Shown here: positions 34,524 to 45,689 of the stretch, piece by piece
Numbering within the stretch: the first letter of the stretch is position 1
How the letters are laid out: the number at the start of each line of letters is the position of its first letter
NCBI GenBank assembly: GCA_002189035.1
Contig: CM007991.1
Location: forward strand, 4,092,001 to 4,156,000
DNA: 64,000 bases
From: Utricularia gibba
Lineage: Eukaryota > Streptophyta > Magnoliopsida > Lamiales > Lentibulariaceae
Direction: 5' to 3'
Made by a program: the position numbers and the translations under genes
Notes under the pieces: generated by a model
Databases searched by the model: none
Told to the model about the DNA's origin: nothing
Seen by the model: only the letters and a program-made list of their open reading frames with translations

Positions 34524-34992
34524 CGTGGTTTTCATGGTGAAACTAGGGAGATTCTGAACCTTCGCTTTTTCCCCGGTAGTCCCAGAGATTGTTATTCCAA
34601 TTGGAAGATTTAGCATGGCTTCTAGTTGCACCACCACGCTGCTGTTGAAATTACAAACTTGCCACAAGGTCCATGGAGAGATAAGGATGAGGAGTAATAA
34701 GGAAGTATGGGAGATATAAGGAAGAGTTGACCTAAGGTTAGAGTATACTCTAGAAGGAAGGTATTTGTTGTCATATTTTGGCATTCAAGGGAAAATATGG
34801 GAGCACCTTTGGCATCAAATCCGTGCAACGTATTTTTTTGTTAGTTTGGTTCCTTTGGCCAGCTCTATATATTGCTGGAAATTCATGTAAAACAGTGTGC
34901 GTAAAATACAAAGAATTTCTCATTGCACCTTTTCTTTCAGCTGCCATTCATTGCAGCAGCACAGATCCAACTGAGAACCCGAACGCGAAAGA

Positions 34993-35160
34993 ATGGCGCC
35001 AATTCAACTGGCCAAGCGTACTCCGAATATCTCCATAAATCCGGCATGCAGATCTAATCCGGGGGATTGCGAACAGATACTTTCGGCCAGTTCAGCCGTC
35101 CTCCAGAAAATTTCATCCGAAAAGGAGGCACGTTTACGTAGAAATAATTCAGAAAACTAG
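34993..35160 (+). CDS. Possible small or truncated ORF (55 codons) beside the repeat cluster
   Basis: An ATG at 34993 opens a 55-codon frame ending with TAG at 35158-35160. Its start reads MAPIQLAKRTPNISINPACR. The stretch 34980-35140 is clearly GC-richer than the DNA on its right and ends about 30 bases before the left arm of the large inverted repeat. It may be the first exon of a gene cut by the repeat cluster, part of an untranslated region, or chance. I do not recognise the protein. Confidence 0.25.
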   Translation: MAPIQLAKRTPNISINPACRSNPGDCEQILSASSAVLQKISSEKEARLRRNNSEN

Positions 35161-35189
35161 AAAATCATATTAAAACCTGAACTCAAAAG

Positions 35190-35500
35190 GAGCCTAATTT
35201 AGCTAACTAGCCCTCTAACAAAAATCAATTGGCTAAATACCTCTATTTCAAATTTTTTTGCGCAATACGCCTATTTCATTTATTTTTTTGCCAAATAGCC
35301 CTAATTTTCATATATATCAAATTTAATAAAATAAAAAACGAATTTTTATTAAAAATATTAAAAAAAACTTATCTATATATATATAATATTTAGTTATTAT
35401 AATATATACAATATTTAGATTTTATACTATTAGTTTTATGAAAAATTACAATTAATAAATATTAATAAAATTTTCAATATTTTAATTAATTATTTTTAAT
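35190..35500 (+). repeat. Left arm of a ~300-bp inverted repeat (mate at 50885-51205)
   Basis: From CCTAATTTAGCTAACTA onward this stretch matches the reverse complement of 51205-50885 over about 300 bases. The core AAATAGCCCTAATTTTCATA and the following ATATCAAATTTAATAAAATA are identical in both arms. Long AT-rich inverted ends of this kind are typical of Mutator-type elements, but no clear target duplication flanks the pair. Confidence 0.8.
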
Positions 35501-36032
35501 TTTTGCATTTTTTTGACTTAGTTTAATTTTATAAAAATATATAATTTGCAACAAATCAAAATTGAACATTTTACCTATGGATTCAACAAAGATAAAAGAA
35601 TATCAATTAAACTACATACTTAAGAAAGCTTTGTTAATATCGTTTATGCATAAGTCATGCATGTGTATGCTACACGGTACCCATGTGTCTTAAACATATA
35701 TACATCAATGTGGATTATGTAACTTATGTTCATAACTTAATTGATAAATTTTTTGTAATTAAAGGTTAATGATTCAATTTGTGTTTATCTCAAATAATAT
35801 TTTTTTAAAACCTAGAATAAAAAATGCATGTTTTTGTAAAAATTGACATTCAGATGCTGATTATTATTCATATAAATTGCAATTGGATAAATATTTAGCA
35901 TTTTCAGCTATTTAGTTAATTACTTTCAATATAATAATATTAATATTATAAAAATGTATAATTATAAATGAAGATAATTTCACCAATAAATCTTGAGATA
36001 AAAATGTTGTCAATTATGTTATAACTAATTGC

Positions 36033-36405
36033 TGTTGAGTATGAATCTAAGGAGAAGCATCAGAATCCAATGAGAGATCCAGAATAGAGGCAAAAAGGTG
36101 TCATGGCAAGGAGGAGTAAGAAAAGAATAGAAGAAGATTTGGACTTAATTACGTTAGACCCAAGTTGAGAACCCACCCCATGCTCAATGCGTAATCCACC
36201 GAGACAATCTGAGGGTGGAAAATAAAGTAAGTCTACCTACCTCAATCTTAGGCAACAGTTAACAATCCAACGGTCATCTAAAGTAACCTCTATATATACC
36301 TATATAACTCATCAGAGATGTTGCTCTCTTACGTTCATATTAGAACAAAAACAGCATATTCACTTTTTCAAATATCTATACCACAACATTTCAAAATTGC
36401 ATTCA
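36033..36405 (+). repeat. 5' LTR of copia element A (373 bp)
   Basis: Begins TGTTGAGTATGAATCTAAGG and ends ...CATTCA. It is followed at once by TGGTGAACCCGACATG, a plausible tRNA primer-binding site. The first ~240 bases match the 3' copy at 44957, which has a ~32-bp stretch absent here after GACCCAAGTTG. Confidence 0.8.
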
Positions 36406-36818
36406 TGGTGAACCCGACATGAACGAAACAACCACACTGCAATCTTCTAAGCCTCAGATTGATCAGATAAGTTCGAACTCTCAATCCTCTCATCTCCTAA
36501 TTGTTTTTCTTCCTAGCAGATCTACCAGATGACATCCACTATATCTGTCACAAATAGCTCTACTCCTATCATCGATGGCAAGGGGTATGACATCTGGGCA
36601 CCAAAAATGGAAATCTACTTGAGACTTTATAGTCTCTGGAATATAATCCCCATGGACCCCCTCTTTGTAGAAATTGCTGAAGAAAAACATATGGTAGAAC
36701 AGGTGTTCACTATGAAAGAAATTTAAGTATCAACAGTACTAGCAACAGCAGTGGTTGGTGATGCTTACCATTGCATAACTAGGAAGTCACCTAGAGAAGC
36801 ATGGCTGACCCTATAGAA

Positions 36819-37205
36819 TAGGGGTGCAAACGAGTTGAGCCGGCTCGCGATCTTTTTTGAGTCGGCTCAAGCTCAACTCGACTACAGCTCGGCTCGATCG
36901 AGTTCGAGCCGAGCCAAAATCGAGCTCGAGCCAACAATCGAGCCGAGCTCGAGCTTTGCATTCCAAGGCTTGAGGCTCAAGGAGGCAAATTTTTGGGCTC
37001 GAGAAGGCACATTTTTGGGCTCGAAATGCATTTTTAGGCTCGATGCAAATTTTTGGGCTCAAATTGAGCCCGAGTTCGAGCCAAGTTTTCTTGGGCTCAG
37101 CGAGCTTGAGCTCGAGTTCAAGCCTAAAAATATACAATCGAGCTCGAGCTCGAGCTCGAAATTTACCGGAAAGCTCGGCTCGGCTCGAGCTCGTTTGTAG
37201 TCCTA
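36819..37205 (+). mobile_element. hAT-type MITE, 387 bp, rich in GAGCTCG motifs
   Basis: Exact 8-bp duplications CTATAGAA flank it (36811-36818 and 37206-37213), as expected for hAT transposition. Terminal inverted repeats read TAGGGGTGCAAACGAG and TAGGACTACAAACGAG (complement of the right end). The interior is dominated by repeats of GAGCTCG/GGCTCGA and is far more GC-rich than its surroundings. The open frames across it are low-complexity by-products. It interrupts the gag region of copia element A. Confidence 0.9.
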
Positions 37206-40112
37206 CTATAGAACATATGAAGAAAGAAGGAAGACAAAAAAAAAGAGAAATTCAAATGCTATGGATTCATGTAGACAACTTCAGAATCCGAGAAGGAGAA
37301 GTTGCCTCTAACATAGAGGTGCTACTAAAAAACGTAGAAAAGCTGAAATGACTTGGTGAAATTGTGGATGACCGAGAAGAGCAAAAACTTAAAGCGAGAG
37401 TCATTCACAACTCATTTGCTGAATTTGATGTCGTTATTGAATCCCTGGATGCCATAGGCTTTCTCGAGACCCTGACTCTCCAACACCTATTAAATCACCT
37501 CAAGAATGTAGAAAGCAGACGGAAAACTCGAAAGTGATGAAAACCTTCATGACATAGTTTTCAAGACTGCATTTATCTCAAGCACTCACAAAGGAGAAAT
37601 AGAACAGCAGACTTACACAACACCAACATTCAAGCCTATCAAGGAAGAAAAGAAAGGATCATACCCTCCATGCCCTCATTGTGCTCAAAAGAATCACTTG
37701 CCTTCAAGTTGTTTCTGGCATTCTGATGCCTACTACACTATCTGCACTGCCAAGTGTCATATAGAGAAGGTGTGCCCAACCAAGAAAATTCAGAGCAACA
37801 CTCAAGCGACATCTAGGATGATTGAGTCAGTCACAGGAAAATTAAACAATGTATCTCTTGATAATATGAATAAGTACTTGAAGATTCTGATTTATTCTTT
37901 ATGCTACAAATCAATACTTACCGAATTCAAAGATCATAGACATAATGCTACATGGCTCATTCACTGTGCTTGCAGTAATCAACTCACAAATGACACATCC
38001 ATATTTGCCTCGTATAAGCCCATTTTTGGAAAATTGCTTATAGTGGCAGATGGGACTTCTATTGTAATAGAGGGCATCATTATGGTTTGCTTAAAAACAA
38101 ATAGTGTCTTGTCAAAATTGCAGAGGTTTATCATGTTCCCCAAGCCACTCATAATCTATTGGGTGTAGGGCAATTTATTGAAAACAGCTACAAATTACAT
38201 CTAGAAGTCTCCACTTGTACTATAACTTACTTCAACAACAACATCGTGCTGAAGGTTCTAATGATAAACATGCTATTCTCTATCAACTTTATTGATGAAA
38301 ATAAATATTACAGCCTTGCATGTGCCAATGCATCACTACTATGGCACAAGCACATGGGTCATCATCATTTGGCTCAAATAAAGGCATCTGAATCAAAGGG
38401 ATCAATTCAAGGCATACCTTAAGATCTCACAAATTCTCATCAACCTTGCAGATCTTGTCTCCTTGGTAAAATGAGCAGAAGCCCCTTCAAGAAAACAACA
38501 TAAGAATCAGATTTAAAGCTGAAATTAGTGGTTATCGATGTGTTTGGCCCTATGAACATATCTACTCTGGGAGAAAATCGATACTATTTACTCTTTATCA
38601 ATGATTATTCAAGATATACATGGGTATATTTTCTCAAGCACAAATCCAAAGTTACACACTACTTCAACACGTTCAAAGCACTAGCAAAAAATCAAAGCGG
38701 GTCAAAAATATTGACTTTGCATTTAGACAATGGAGGGGAGTATAAATCAACCAATCTACGAAACATATGCAATAAAAATGGAATTCTACATCGGTTTATA
38801 GTGCCATATACACCCTAACATAATGGCATATGCAAGGGGAAAAATTGCACTATTATGAATATGTCAAGATGCCTTCTTCTAGAACACAATCTACCCTCAC
38901 ATTTTTGGGGAGAAGCAGTTAATACCTCAATATTTTTACTCAATCGCCTTCCTATCAAGGGAGTTCATGAAGGTAAGACTCCCTATGAGTTGTGGTATGG
39001 AAGAACTCCAAATCTGAAAAACCTAAAAGTTTTTGGATCATTATGTTACGTCTTTGTTCCAAAGGAAAAAAAAAGAATAAATTGGAGAATCACTCTTAAA
39101 CAGGTGTATTCATGGGATACTTTGAAAATGAAAAAGATATACAGAATATATATTACTCAATCCAAAAAACTTGAGATTCGGAGATGTACAGATGTAGTAG
39201 TGGATGAATCTAAGACCTTCACATGGGATAGCATGCTTAAAGAATCATATTATGGACATGCACACGGAATTGAATCTCTCTTTCCACAAGATAAAGTAAA
39301 AAATCGTGTGGGAACTGACAATAATTATGAACTTGAGGAGGAAAGTGAACTGGCTCTAGAAAGGAATAATGCAGCATCTTTCAGGAATGAAACAGAACCT
39401 GGTGATAATGATGGTACCCCAAATGTAACTGTCAATGATAGAAGTCATGAAAGTGCACCAACTATTATCTCTATAGAAAAGAACCATGACTATACAAATA
39501 TCCTATCTCAAAATTAGAGATGTTCAAAAGACCCACCCAAACCCAAAACCAATCGGAATCCCAATTTTTTGGGTCGGTTTTGATCGATTCTGGGTCTGGG
39601 CCGGTTTTAGGTCCGTTAAATGAAGAATCAGTTGGTTCTGGATTGGATCTAGGTCTATGGGAAAATACCTAGACTCGATGCAGAACCGATAGTATTTTTT
39701 TTATTTAAATGAAAAATTAATTTTTAAAATAACTTATAAAACCCACCACTAATAATGTTGGGCCGTGGGCTGTCAGCATGTTTTCATCATATTATTTATT
39801 AACACTTATTAGTATTATTATTATTACTTAAATAATTAAATGACAATGTGGCCCATATTTGTTGAAAGAAGTGCGGGCTTTGTAGCAACGGAGATAGCCG
39901 TGTTGATTTGGGTTTGTGGATTTGAGTAGTCTTTTGATTTTTCATGTTGCTAACTTGCTGTCATGCATGTTATGGTTTAGGCATTGAGATAGGTCATTGA
40001 GATTTGACTAATTCTATTTCTATCTGCTCTATTTAGGGTTTATTATTAATTGTGTACTGGATTTGTATTGTTTAGCTTAATTTTGTGCATTCTGATTATA
40101 AGATTTCAGGAG

Positions 40113-43100
40113 ATGGCATCAAATGATGATTCTATTGTATCTTCCACACCACCACAAATTATGGAAGATGAGTAGAATATAAGAAAGTTGGGAACGGATA
40201 TTGATGAAAAAGACAATACTTGTGGATTAGGAGTAGGCTTAGTAAGGAATGAAGAAGAGACTGAAAACAATAATACAAGGAAAGAAAGTTCAGATGTTTG
40301 GAATGATTTTAGGAGATTCTTTGATGACAAGAAAAAAAAATGGCTGACAAAATGCAATTATTGCAAGAGAACCATTTCTACAGAAATAGCCAATAGCACC
40401 TCAAGTCTCTGGAAGCATTACAATAATATTGAGGAAAAAGGCAAAGTGGACATTAGGAAATCTATTCTTCAGATTGAAAGAAAAGGTGCAGTTAAAAAGT
40501 TTGACTTTGATCCCAAAATGGCACGAGAGGAACTCACAAAAGCTGTTGTTTTACATAATTATCCATTGGTCATGGTTGAATATATCGGATTTATAAGATT
40601 TTGTGCAAGTATGAATCCTGCATTCTCTATGATTTCTCGGCATTCTCTCAGAAGGGATATTACTCAAATGTATTTGAGTTACAGATCTAAGTGCTATTCA
40701 TTGTTACAAAAAAAAAAAAATCAAGTGAAAATTACAACAGATATGTGGACAGCCGATCATAATATGAAAGGATACATGGTAGTTACAGCACATTTTATTG
40801 ATGAAGATTGGAAGTTACAAGTTGTATCTTGAGGTTCCTTTAATATCATTTAAATAAGTGAATGTATTTAGTAGTATTTTCATTATGATTTGCTTATGAT
40901 TTTTCTCTCAATTTACTTGTCGTTTTTTTAGATTTGTTTATGTTCCATCACCACATACTGCTGGAGTAATTTAAGATGTGTTGCTTCAATCGCTTATTGA
41001 GTGGAATATTGATCGGAAGTTGTACAATTACTGTAGACAATTTTTCAACAAATGTTCTTGTGATGGAATTGATTCTCCTAAAGCTTTCATCAAAAGATTT
41101 ACTTCTTGGTGGTCAGGTACTTCACATGCATCGTAATGCGCACTTATTCTAAGATTGAGAGAGCAATTGAAAAAATTCATCGGAGTATTGTGTTTTGGAC
41201 AGCTTCGCAAAAGAGAGTTGAAACATTTGATCATGCTACGAACCAATGTGGTATTGGTGGTGACAAGAAGCTAGCACTTGATTGCAAGACTCGTTGAAAT
41301 TCGACACATTTGATGCTATGAACTGCTATTTTTTATAAAGATGTGTTTCCACGAGTAGCACTTATAGAGAGATAGTACAAAAATCTTCATTTTAAAGATG
41401 ATTGGGTCAAAGCACTTATAAAGATTTTTTATAAGACTACTCTCTTGTTTTCATAAACTCTTCACACCACTACCAACTTATTTTTTACTACAATTTGTGA
41501 AATCAAGATTCAACTAAATGAATGGGTTAAGAGTGCAGATGAGACCATTTCTGGAATGGCAGAAGTGTTGGGTTTCTCGTAGACATCAAATGTTTCAAAA
41601 GCAGCGGAATTTTAAAATTTTTTTAGAAACCCCAACGCAGATCTTGGAATACGGTATACATTATACAAAGGGATGCTGAAAATACCTTTCAGATGACTCC
41701 GTTGTTCACCAACCGCCAATAGCAGACGGCCTCTATGGTATCCACACGTGGAGCACTCCGTCGATAACCTTCTCAAGGCTCTTGAATGCTGGTCGAATTT
41801 CTCAGGTGCTAGTAGAGAAAAACGCCTCCTTGTGGACCAATCTCAAAGAGTACGAAGACTCTTTGGAGCAGATCTCTATATCTAAATCTTTTTATATATA
41901 TTTTGTGACATATCAAATCATATCTCCATAAAGATCGTATCTTGTGGAGATATGCATATGTTCCAAATCTTATCTATGTGAGATCTTTTATTTTGAGTTT
42001 AATCAACATTAATCTCAAAATAGCTCTCTATTTAATTTATCCATTTTACCAATTACATCTCATGTAATTGTGTCATCCTATTTTATATCGATGAGTGACT
42101 CCACTATTGTGTATAACCCTATAGGCTTCTTTAATCAAGCCCATAATAATGGATTTATTAATTAACTTTTAATTAATCAAATCCATCATTACCGATCATG
42201 AGTGATGTCTAGTAACATATCATGATCCCCAGGATTAAAGAATAATCAGGTGAACTGATTGAGCCTTTCCATGACCAGCCACCATGCAATGAATATCTTT
42301 CATCATTCTTATATCTCATTCGATACCAGAACATGGGTGTGTGTGTCTTCTAAAGCATCGAACTTATAATTGCATTCAAGCACTAACACTCAATGACCTA
42401 CTCAAACAATTCGAGTGTCATTACCCTTGGCCCAGGACTTACTGTTAGGCTTTGATGCAATTACTTAAGATATGATCTCATCGCTAACATGAGTGATGAA
42501 TTCTTTATTGATCAATCAACTATCTCCAACCTTAAGGAGTCACATCCCTACTCATCCATACTAGGCAAGACATGGTTAGGCTCCCATTAATAATGAGCGA
42601 AAATGTAAGCTTAAGATCAAGATAACTTTGTTGACCTCAAGTCTAAGCTTACTTGCACGGCTGTCACATTCGAGATCTTGTTACTGACACTTGGTTAGCT
42701 TCCCATAGTAGCATCTCGAAGATGAGTCATCCAGTGAATCGATTCTCTAATCGACACCCACACATAGGTTCTAGTAATCTCATCACATCAATTGTGAGAA
42801 CCATTGCCTAAACAGTTTAGGGAACTCAATGTGAGCCAGCTTATCCGTATTTGTGATATCCTCATTTCACAAATACTCTAGCCAGGGAGTTTTAACTTGA
42901 TCATGAGTGCTTGAAGAATCTCACATTATGATCTCATCATAATTTCTATAGCATATAGATCAAGTAGAGGATTTTATCAATGATATAAATTTGATCACAA
43001 TTCAAAGTAAATATCAAAAGATAAGATTTGCCAATGAGTTGATTGTCTCTAAAACACATACACTAACAAGAAGACATGATGGCCAAGTTCTCCAAATATT

Positions 43101-43726
43101 GGGACACTTGACATTTAATCCTTGGAGTTGCTGCGATTTTGGATTCAAGGTATAAGATGAAACTCATTGAATTCTATTTCCCTTTTATTTATGGCAAAGA
43201 TGCTAGTGTTCATATTGAAAAAGTGTTGAAGAGTGTGAGAGATCTTTTAAAAGAATACAAGTCTCTAGATACTTCTATTTCGAGTTTATCATCTTTGAGG
43301 GCAATTGATCATGTTTCTGCATCTAGTTCGGTTACTATGAGTAGATCTGGATCGTCCACTTTGTCGATGTATGATCAGTTCATGGCTAAAGAATTTAGAA
43401 TTGTTTCAAATCCCCTTGAATTAGAGTTAGACTACCATCTCAAAGAGCCAGTCTTGCAAGGAATGGGGAATTTCAATGTGCTTAATTGGTGGTTGGTAAG
43501 TGGAAATGTGACTTATCCTACATTAAGGAAAATGGCAAGTGATATTCTAGCTATTCCTATTTCTACGGTAGCATCAGAATCTGCTTTTAGTATTGGTGGA
43601 AAAATTGTTACCGTCCTTCATAGTAGGTTGAAGGAAGATATTCTAGAAGCACTAATATACACTAGATATTGGCTACGGAATGAGATCAAGGGTAAGCCTG
43701 AAGCATTATTTATTATCACTATTTGA
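40113..43726 (+). pseudogene. hAT transposase pseudogene (zinc finger BED ... hATC), split by a solo LTR
   Basis: Starts with ATG at 40113 but meets an in-frame TAG 20 codons later. The BED zinc finger follows (about 40285-40430, WLTKCNYCKRTIS ... WKHYNN). The first catalytic region is at about 40735 (TTDMWTADHNMKGYMVVTAHF). A probable intron precedes block 40930-41300 (PHTAGVI, then ITVDNFSTN in another frame, LALDCKTRW near 41270). The ISGMAE motif at 41555 is separated by the solo LTR from MMAKFSKYW at 43077. The C-terminal hATC dimerisation domain is at 43139-43726 (DSRYKMKLIEFYFPF, then ILAIPISTVASESAFSIGG). Stops and frameshifts throughout make it non-functional. Confidence 0.88.
41566..43068. 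mobile_element. Solo LTR, 1503 bp, inserted in the hAT transposase
   Basis: Begins TGTTGG and ends CTAACA, the inverted TG...CA ends of an LTR. Exact 5-bp duplications AGAAG flank it (41561-41565 and 43069-43073). No coding region and no second LTR are present. Joining its flanks restores colinearity of the hAT protein alignment, which confirms the borders. Confidence 0.9.
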
Positions 43727-44956
43727 TAATATTTTCTAATTGCCTAATCTGATCTTATTTTATTTTTTTGTGATCTAGATATGGAACAAATCTCATTGCT
43801 TGAAGACAAACTGATTGAGGATGAGAACTTGGAGAACATTCATGATAGCTTATATACCACTGAAGCATGAAGTTCGGTTTTTTGAACTCAGATCATGTTT
43901 TAATTTGTATAAACATTTTTCTTAGTGTTTGTCAACTTTCTTTGCCTTTTAATGCTCTTCTATTGTTTGAAAGCTTTCAAATTCAATGTTTTTAGGAAAA
44001 GCCGGAATCGGTAAGGACCTAGAATCGACCCAGAATCGACCCAGAATCAATAAAGAACTGTGGTTTTGGGTCTATCAGTTCTTAATCGAGTCTGGGTTGT
44101 TTTCGGGTCTTTGTCTTTATAGTTGAGTTGGTTATGGGTTGGCATAGAAGAGACCCATGAACATCTTTACTCAAAATCGAAGCACCAAAAATAATGTAGA
44201 TGCCCAAAATACTAACTCTGATGACTCTGGCCACTCCTTACGAAAACAGGAGGAAAATCAAGCAGGCTCTTCTAAATAGATGGAACCTAATATGCAGACT
44301 ACACATGTCATTCTTGATGAGTATATGCCACATTTTCTATGCACTCAACCGAATCAAAATTATGATGAAGTACCTGTTCGAGGCTATGATTCCATCAGTT
44401 GAATTTATGGCAAAGCTCTGCTATAGACAAACTTGCTAATATTAAACCTCTTGGGTTGAAGTGGATCTTCCAAACGGAATTCAACTCCAATGGATCTATG
44501 AATAAACTTAAATCCAGATTAGTAACAAAAGTATACCTGCAAAGAGAAGGAATTGACTATTAGGAAACCTTTGCTCCTGTCGCTCGGTTTTATACTATAA
44601 AATTAGTCATCGCCTATGTTGCTTGATACTGAAGTTGTGTGATGACCTAAAGATCAAGATCCAAAAGCTGCTCATCCTAAAAATTGATAACAGATTTGCA
44701 ATCAGTATCGCACAAAACCCCATCATGTTCGGAAAAACAAAGCATATCCGGATCAAGTATCGAGTCTTGCGGGACTACGTGAAAGAAGGAAGCATTAGAT
44801 TGGAGTTTCTACCGTCTGAACAATAGGCCATAGGTATTCTCACTAAAGCCCTCTTCTCATGATACTTTGCGCAAATTTGAGAGATGCTAGGACTGAGAAT
44901 AAATCCAACATATTCTTCTACTTCCCCTCAGTTGCATCATCAAGAAGGAATGATGA

Positions 44957-45204
44957 CTGTTGAGGATGAATCTAAGGAGAAGCATCAGAATCCAGCGAGA
45001 GATCAAGAATAGAGGCAAAAAGATGTCGTAGCAAGGAGAAGGAAGAGAAGAATAGAAGAAGATATGAGCCTTATTGTGTTAGACCCAAGTTGTGCCAAAT
45101 GGGCCTTTAAGAAGGAAGATTTTGAGAACCCAACCTGCTCCATGGGGATCCACCCAGACAATCTGAAGCTAGAAAATAAAGGAAGTCTACCTACCTCATT
45201 GCTT
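44957..45204 (+). repeat. Truncated 3' LTR of copia element A
   Basis: Begins TGTTGAGGATGAATCTAAGG and matches the 5' LTR until about 45204 (AAGTCTACCTACCTCA), after which homology stops. The next bases belong to the RNase H region of a copia element in the opposite orientation, so the outer ~130 bases of the LTR are missing. Confidence 0.8.
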
Positions 45205-45689
45205 CCCAAATCCATTGATACCAAATGTCAATATGTTTGGTTTTGGAATGTTATGCTGCATGCTTGCTCAAGTTTATGGTACTTTGGTTGTCACAAAGAA
45301 TTTTCAGCTTGTAACTTGGTGCTGAGAAGTTCTGTTCTTGCAAGAATCGATCCAGCCAAATAGCCTCATTCCCTACTTGGGTAAGTGGCATATACTCTAC
45401 TTCCATAGACGAGAGTGCCACACAATGCTAAAGAGATGACAACCATGCTACTCCACCACCACTCAGTATGGTGATCAAACCTGTGGTAGATCTTGTGGAA
45501 TCAATATCCCCAACTAAATTAGAATCAACATACACACTAGGCTCACTGCAGAATGTTTCACCATAGCTCAATGCGAGATCAGCCATGCCTTTTAGATATC
45601 ATAACAGCCACTTTGCTACTTCCTAGTGCACTGCTTTCAGCCATGACAGAAAGCAACTGATGTAGCTAATTGCATACGCGATATCAAGC

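Larger units (their letters stand above)
39515..44169 (+). mobile_element. hAT (Ac-like) DNA transposon, 4.65 kb, inserted in copia A
   Basis: Exact 8-bp duplications CTCAAAAT flank it (39507-39514 and 44170-44177). The short inverted ends are TAGAGATGTTCA (left) and TAAAGATGTTCA (complement of right). Subterminal regions on both sides carry clusters of GGGTC/GACCC words (AATCGACCCAGAATCGACCC on the right, GGGTCGG and CTGGGTCTGGG on the left), possible transposase-binding repeats. It encodes a broken hAT transposase and is itself split by a 1503-bp solo LTR. Removing that LTR leaves about 3.15 kb. Confidence 0.92.
36033..45204 (+). mobile_element. Ty1/copia retrotransposon A (plus strand), heavily interrupted
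   Basis: The 5' LTR is at 36033-36405 and a truncated 3' LTR at 44957-45204. Gag lies at about 36529-36790 and, after a MITE, continues at 37214-37800 with a CPHCAQKNHLPSSCFW zinc-binding block. GAG-pre-integrase (LLWHKHMGHHHLAQ) and integrase follow at about 38330-39080; the first two acidic residues are kept (VIDVFGP, HLDNGGEY), but the VAERKN motif with the third is altered to ICKGKN. Reverse transcriptase (about 44430-44620, LVTKVYLQREGIDY) is largely deleted, and RNase H (about 44690-44850) follows directly. Stops and frame changes are frequent. It hosts a hAT MITE and a complete-ended hAT transposon, both with exact 8-bp duplications. It is inactive. Confidence 0.88.

Noticed and set aside
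34622-34828. Short minus-strand frames after the HIPL stop
   Set aside because: They overlap the likely HIPL 3' UTR and show no domain.
36835-37200. Long open frames on both strands of the GAGCTCG-rich stretch
   Set aside because: Low-complexity translation of a hAT MITE with defined ends and target duplications.
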